Positions 62,053 through 64,000 of a stretch of DNA of 64,000 nt are shown one piece after another. The notes beneath the pieces were generated by a model. That model ran no database searches. It had not been told where the DNA came from and worked only from the letters and a program-made list of their open reading frames with translations. The stretch lies in contig JANUWF010001497.1 of assembly GCA_026120185.1 (NCBI GenBank), positions 1,662,501 to 1,726,500 of the forward strand, in the 5' to 3' direction. The first letter of the stretch is position 1. Each line of letters opens with the position of its first letter. Both the position numbers and the translations under genes were made by a program. The stretch comes from Voacanga thouarsii. Lineage: Eukaryota > Streptophyta > Magnoliopsida > Gentianales > Apocynaceae.

Positions 62053-63811
62053 TTATTGTGCATTGAAATCTTCTAGAATAATTCCTACAACAAAGTAATT
62101 AGCAAAATTTACATACCAAGGTGTTTGAAAAATCTTACCATCAATAAGTAGAAGTTGTTCATCCGGGAATGTGTCATTGATGTCTTCTTCAGCCAATGGC
62201 TTAAGGTTGGGATTGTCCAACCTAGATAAGTGATCCGCAGCCAAAATTTTCGCACCCTTTTTGTCCTTAATTTTCAAGTCAAATTCCTACAACAATAAAC
62301 ACATCTTATCAATCTTGGTTTAGAATCATGTTTGTTTAGTAGGTACTTAAGGGCGGAATGATTTGTATACACAATGACTTTGGACAAAACAAGATAAGAC
62401 CGAAATTTATCAAAAGTAAAAACTATTGCAAGTAATTCTTTCTCTGTTGTGGTGTAGTTCTCTTGTGTCGCTGTAAGAGTTTTGCTTGCATAGTAAATTA
62501 GTTGAAAATGCTTATTCCTCTTTTGTTCAACCATTGCGCCCACTGTATAATCACTTGCATCACACATTAATTCAAAAAAAAGAGACCAATTAGGTGCAAT
62601 TAAAATAGGAGAATTGATCAATTTCATTTTAAGCACATTGAAAGCATTGAGATATTTTTCATTAAAATAAAAAATAGCATCTTTTTCAAGCAAAGAAGTA
62701 AGGGGTTTAGAAATATTTGAAAAATCCAAGATAAACCTCCTATAAAAATCTATATGACCAAGAAAACTTTGAATAGCCTTCATGGAAGTTGGAGGCGGGA
62801 GTTTCTCAATTGCCTCAATCTTAGTCCTATCAACTTCAATACCTTTCCTTGAAATTTTGTATCCCAATACTATACCTTCTTACACCATGAAGTGACATTT
62901 TTCTCAATTAAGCATGAGGTTGGTCTCTTCACACCTTTGAAGTACCTTTTCTAAATTGGCCAAACACAAGTCAAAAGAATCACCAAAAATAGAAATATCA
63001 TCCATAAATGACTCGATGATATCTCCTACAAGCCCTTCGAAAATAGCCATCATACACTGTTAGAAAGTTCTGAGACCATTGCAAAAACTAAAAGGCACGT
63101 TGATATGCAAAAGTACCAAAAGGGCATATAAAAGTGGTCTTCTTTTGATCCTCCAATGCTACGAGAATTTGAAAGTATCCGAAAAAGCCATATAAAAATA
63201 ATAAAACTCATATCCGACTAACCTTTCTAACCTTTTTTCAATGAAAGGGAGAGGAAAATGGTCCTTTCGAGTTGCCTCATTCAATTTCCTATAATCAAAA
63301 CACACCTTCCAACTGATTACCAATCTCATTGGGATCAACTCATTTTTTTATGTGAACTCACAGTCATTCCTCCCTTCTTTAGCACCACTTGTGTTAGACT
63401 AACTCAAATACTATTAAAAATATGGTAAATGATGCTATAATCTAAGAGTTTAATCATCTCACATTTTACCACATCACTCATCTTTGGATTTAACCTACAT
63501 TGGGGTTGCACTACGGGTTTGGCTCCTTCTTCTAACAAAATTTTGTGAGTACAAAAGGAAGGGCTAATTTCATTAATATCCGTGATTTTTCATGTAATTA
63601 CTCCTTTATATTTTCCCAATAGACTTACCAATTTGATCGTTTGATTACAAATAAGGTCTTTTGCTATGATCACGGATAGTTTTTCACTTTTAGCCAACAA
63701 TGCATATTCTAAGTGCTCGAGGAGGTCTTTCAAGTCCAATTCTGATGGTTCCTCAATAGATGGCTTCATTATTCCCAAACTACTTTTTTCAATTTCCTCA
63801 AAATTTCCCAA
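62053..63811 (-). pseudogene. Reverse transcriptase and RNase H of the Athila element (broken)
   Basis: From high to low coordinate on the minus strand: the pre-RT segment 63811-63590 (SIEEPSELDLKDLLEHLEYA, VSLLGKYKGVIT), RLNPKMSDVVK, KKGGMTV, RKLNEATRKDHFPLPFI and NGLRTFQQCMMAIF-like text. The catalytic FMDDIS is encoded at 63008-62991, followed by NLEKVLQRCEETNL. The open frame 62867-62274 covers the RT thumb (GYKISRKGIEVDRTK, SFLGHIDFYRRFI) and RNase H (MCDASDYTVGAMVEQ, YYASKTLTATQENYTTTEKE, VYTNHSALKYLLNK). Frame 62277-62053 adds KGAKILAADHLSRLDNP, the normal link to integrase. Several stops lie between 62870 and 63400. Confidence 0.9.
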
Positions 63812-64000
63812 CTTATGACCCTTATTTTAGTCCTCCAAATATACAATGGATTGGTCTATATAGTATTAGACAAATGATTCCTACACAAAGTCAAAAGTAG
63901 GTTCATAAAAAATATAAACCATTAAACAAGAATCATCATAAGAAATAGGATGCTGCATGCTTTTGTGGATTTTGATAATGACTTCCTCGTTCCCAACCCT

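Larger units (their letters stand above)
57964..64000 (-). mobile_element. Athila-type Ty3/Gypsy element, 3' part (continues beyond the window)
   Basis: On the minus strand the order is reverse transcriptase, RNase H, integrase, long non-coding tail, polypurine tract, 3' LTR, which is the Gypsy pol order. The sequence text is most like the Athila lineage, especially the integrase C-terminus ([49 protein letters not shown], then VIEVSHPTKGDCVNVNRSRL). Gag, protease and the 5' LTR should lie to the right of 64000. Frames are broken by several stops and shifts. Confidence 0.85.

Noticed and set aside
24240..64000. Endogenous viral sequences or a virus-like system
   Set aside because: All reverse transcriptase, integrase and gag text is of Copia or Athila retrotransposon type. 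No pararetrovirus movement or coat protein, and no env that can be read, was seen.
1..64000. CRISPR arrays, bacterial operons, rRNA genes, organelle insertions
   Set aside because: No regularly spaced identical repeats other than microsatellites and tandem duplications, no ribosome-binding-site-led gene strings, and no rRNA or plastid/mitochondrial gene text was recognised.

Overview
The window looks like nuclear DNA from a flowering plant, most likely a eudicot. It is very AT-rich. It holds two intron-split genes whose products match plant families, and the rest is microsatellites, MITEs and nested LTR retrotransposons of plant Copia and Athila (Gypsy) type. No bacterial operon, CRISPR array, rRNA or convincing tRNA gene was seen. 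All identifications come from reading motifs; no database search was run.

Gene part (about 4.4-16.4 kb). A seven-exon plus-strand gene (4415-10015) encodes a YebC/TACO1-family protein of about 326 aa with an organelle-type N-terminal extension. Tail to tail with it, 2.0 kb away, lies a complete six-exon minus-strand gene (16279-12049) for carotenoid cleavage dioxygenase 8 (CCD8, the MAX4/RMS1/DAD1 orthologue), the plastid enzyme that makes carlactone for strigolactone hormones. All six exons splice in frame to 562 aa, and the four iron-binding histidines are present. A TATA box lies 79 bp upstream of its ATG, and a 30-unit ATT microsatellite about 0.6 kb upstream.

Left flank and 16.4-24.2 kb: gene-poor AT-rich DNA with foldback elements, MITEs (including an element of about 480 bp with hAT-like ends) and a small tandem array ending in a perfect 41-bp inverted repeat.

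24.2-33.6 kb: one degraded Copia element on the minus strand (Copia A). It has two LTRs, a decayed initiator-Met primer site, gag, a deletion that fuses the start of integrase to the end of reverse transcriptase, an RNase H remnant, and an extra ORF after pol. A 1.5-kb solo LTR with a perfect 5-bp target duplication has landed in its pol region.

33.6-41.9 kb: intergenic, with a 171-bp hAT-type MITE carrying a perfect 8-bp target duplication and other MITE copies.

41.9-64 kb: a nest of elements that does not close inside the window. Copia B (same family as A, plus strand) starts at 41936. Its 5' LTR is split by an Athila-like solo LTR (1.6 kb) and a 3.2-kb solo LTR with CTAAA target duplications. 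After gag and the start of integrase, Copia B is cut by a non-autonomous Athila-like element (from 50112). That element's low-coordinate LTR is split by a 1.5-kb insert, and its other LTR is interrupted by a CACTA-type transposon end (56875). An Athila element (from about 57964) follows and runs off the right edge. The remaining halves of at least three elements should lie beyond position 64000, in reverse order.

No wholly new biological system is evident. The best leads are the CCD8 locus and its promoter repeat, the unusual splice donor and duplicated coding-like fragment in the YebC gene, the extra ORF of Copia A, and the nested structure, which gives a testable insertion order.
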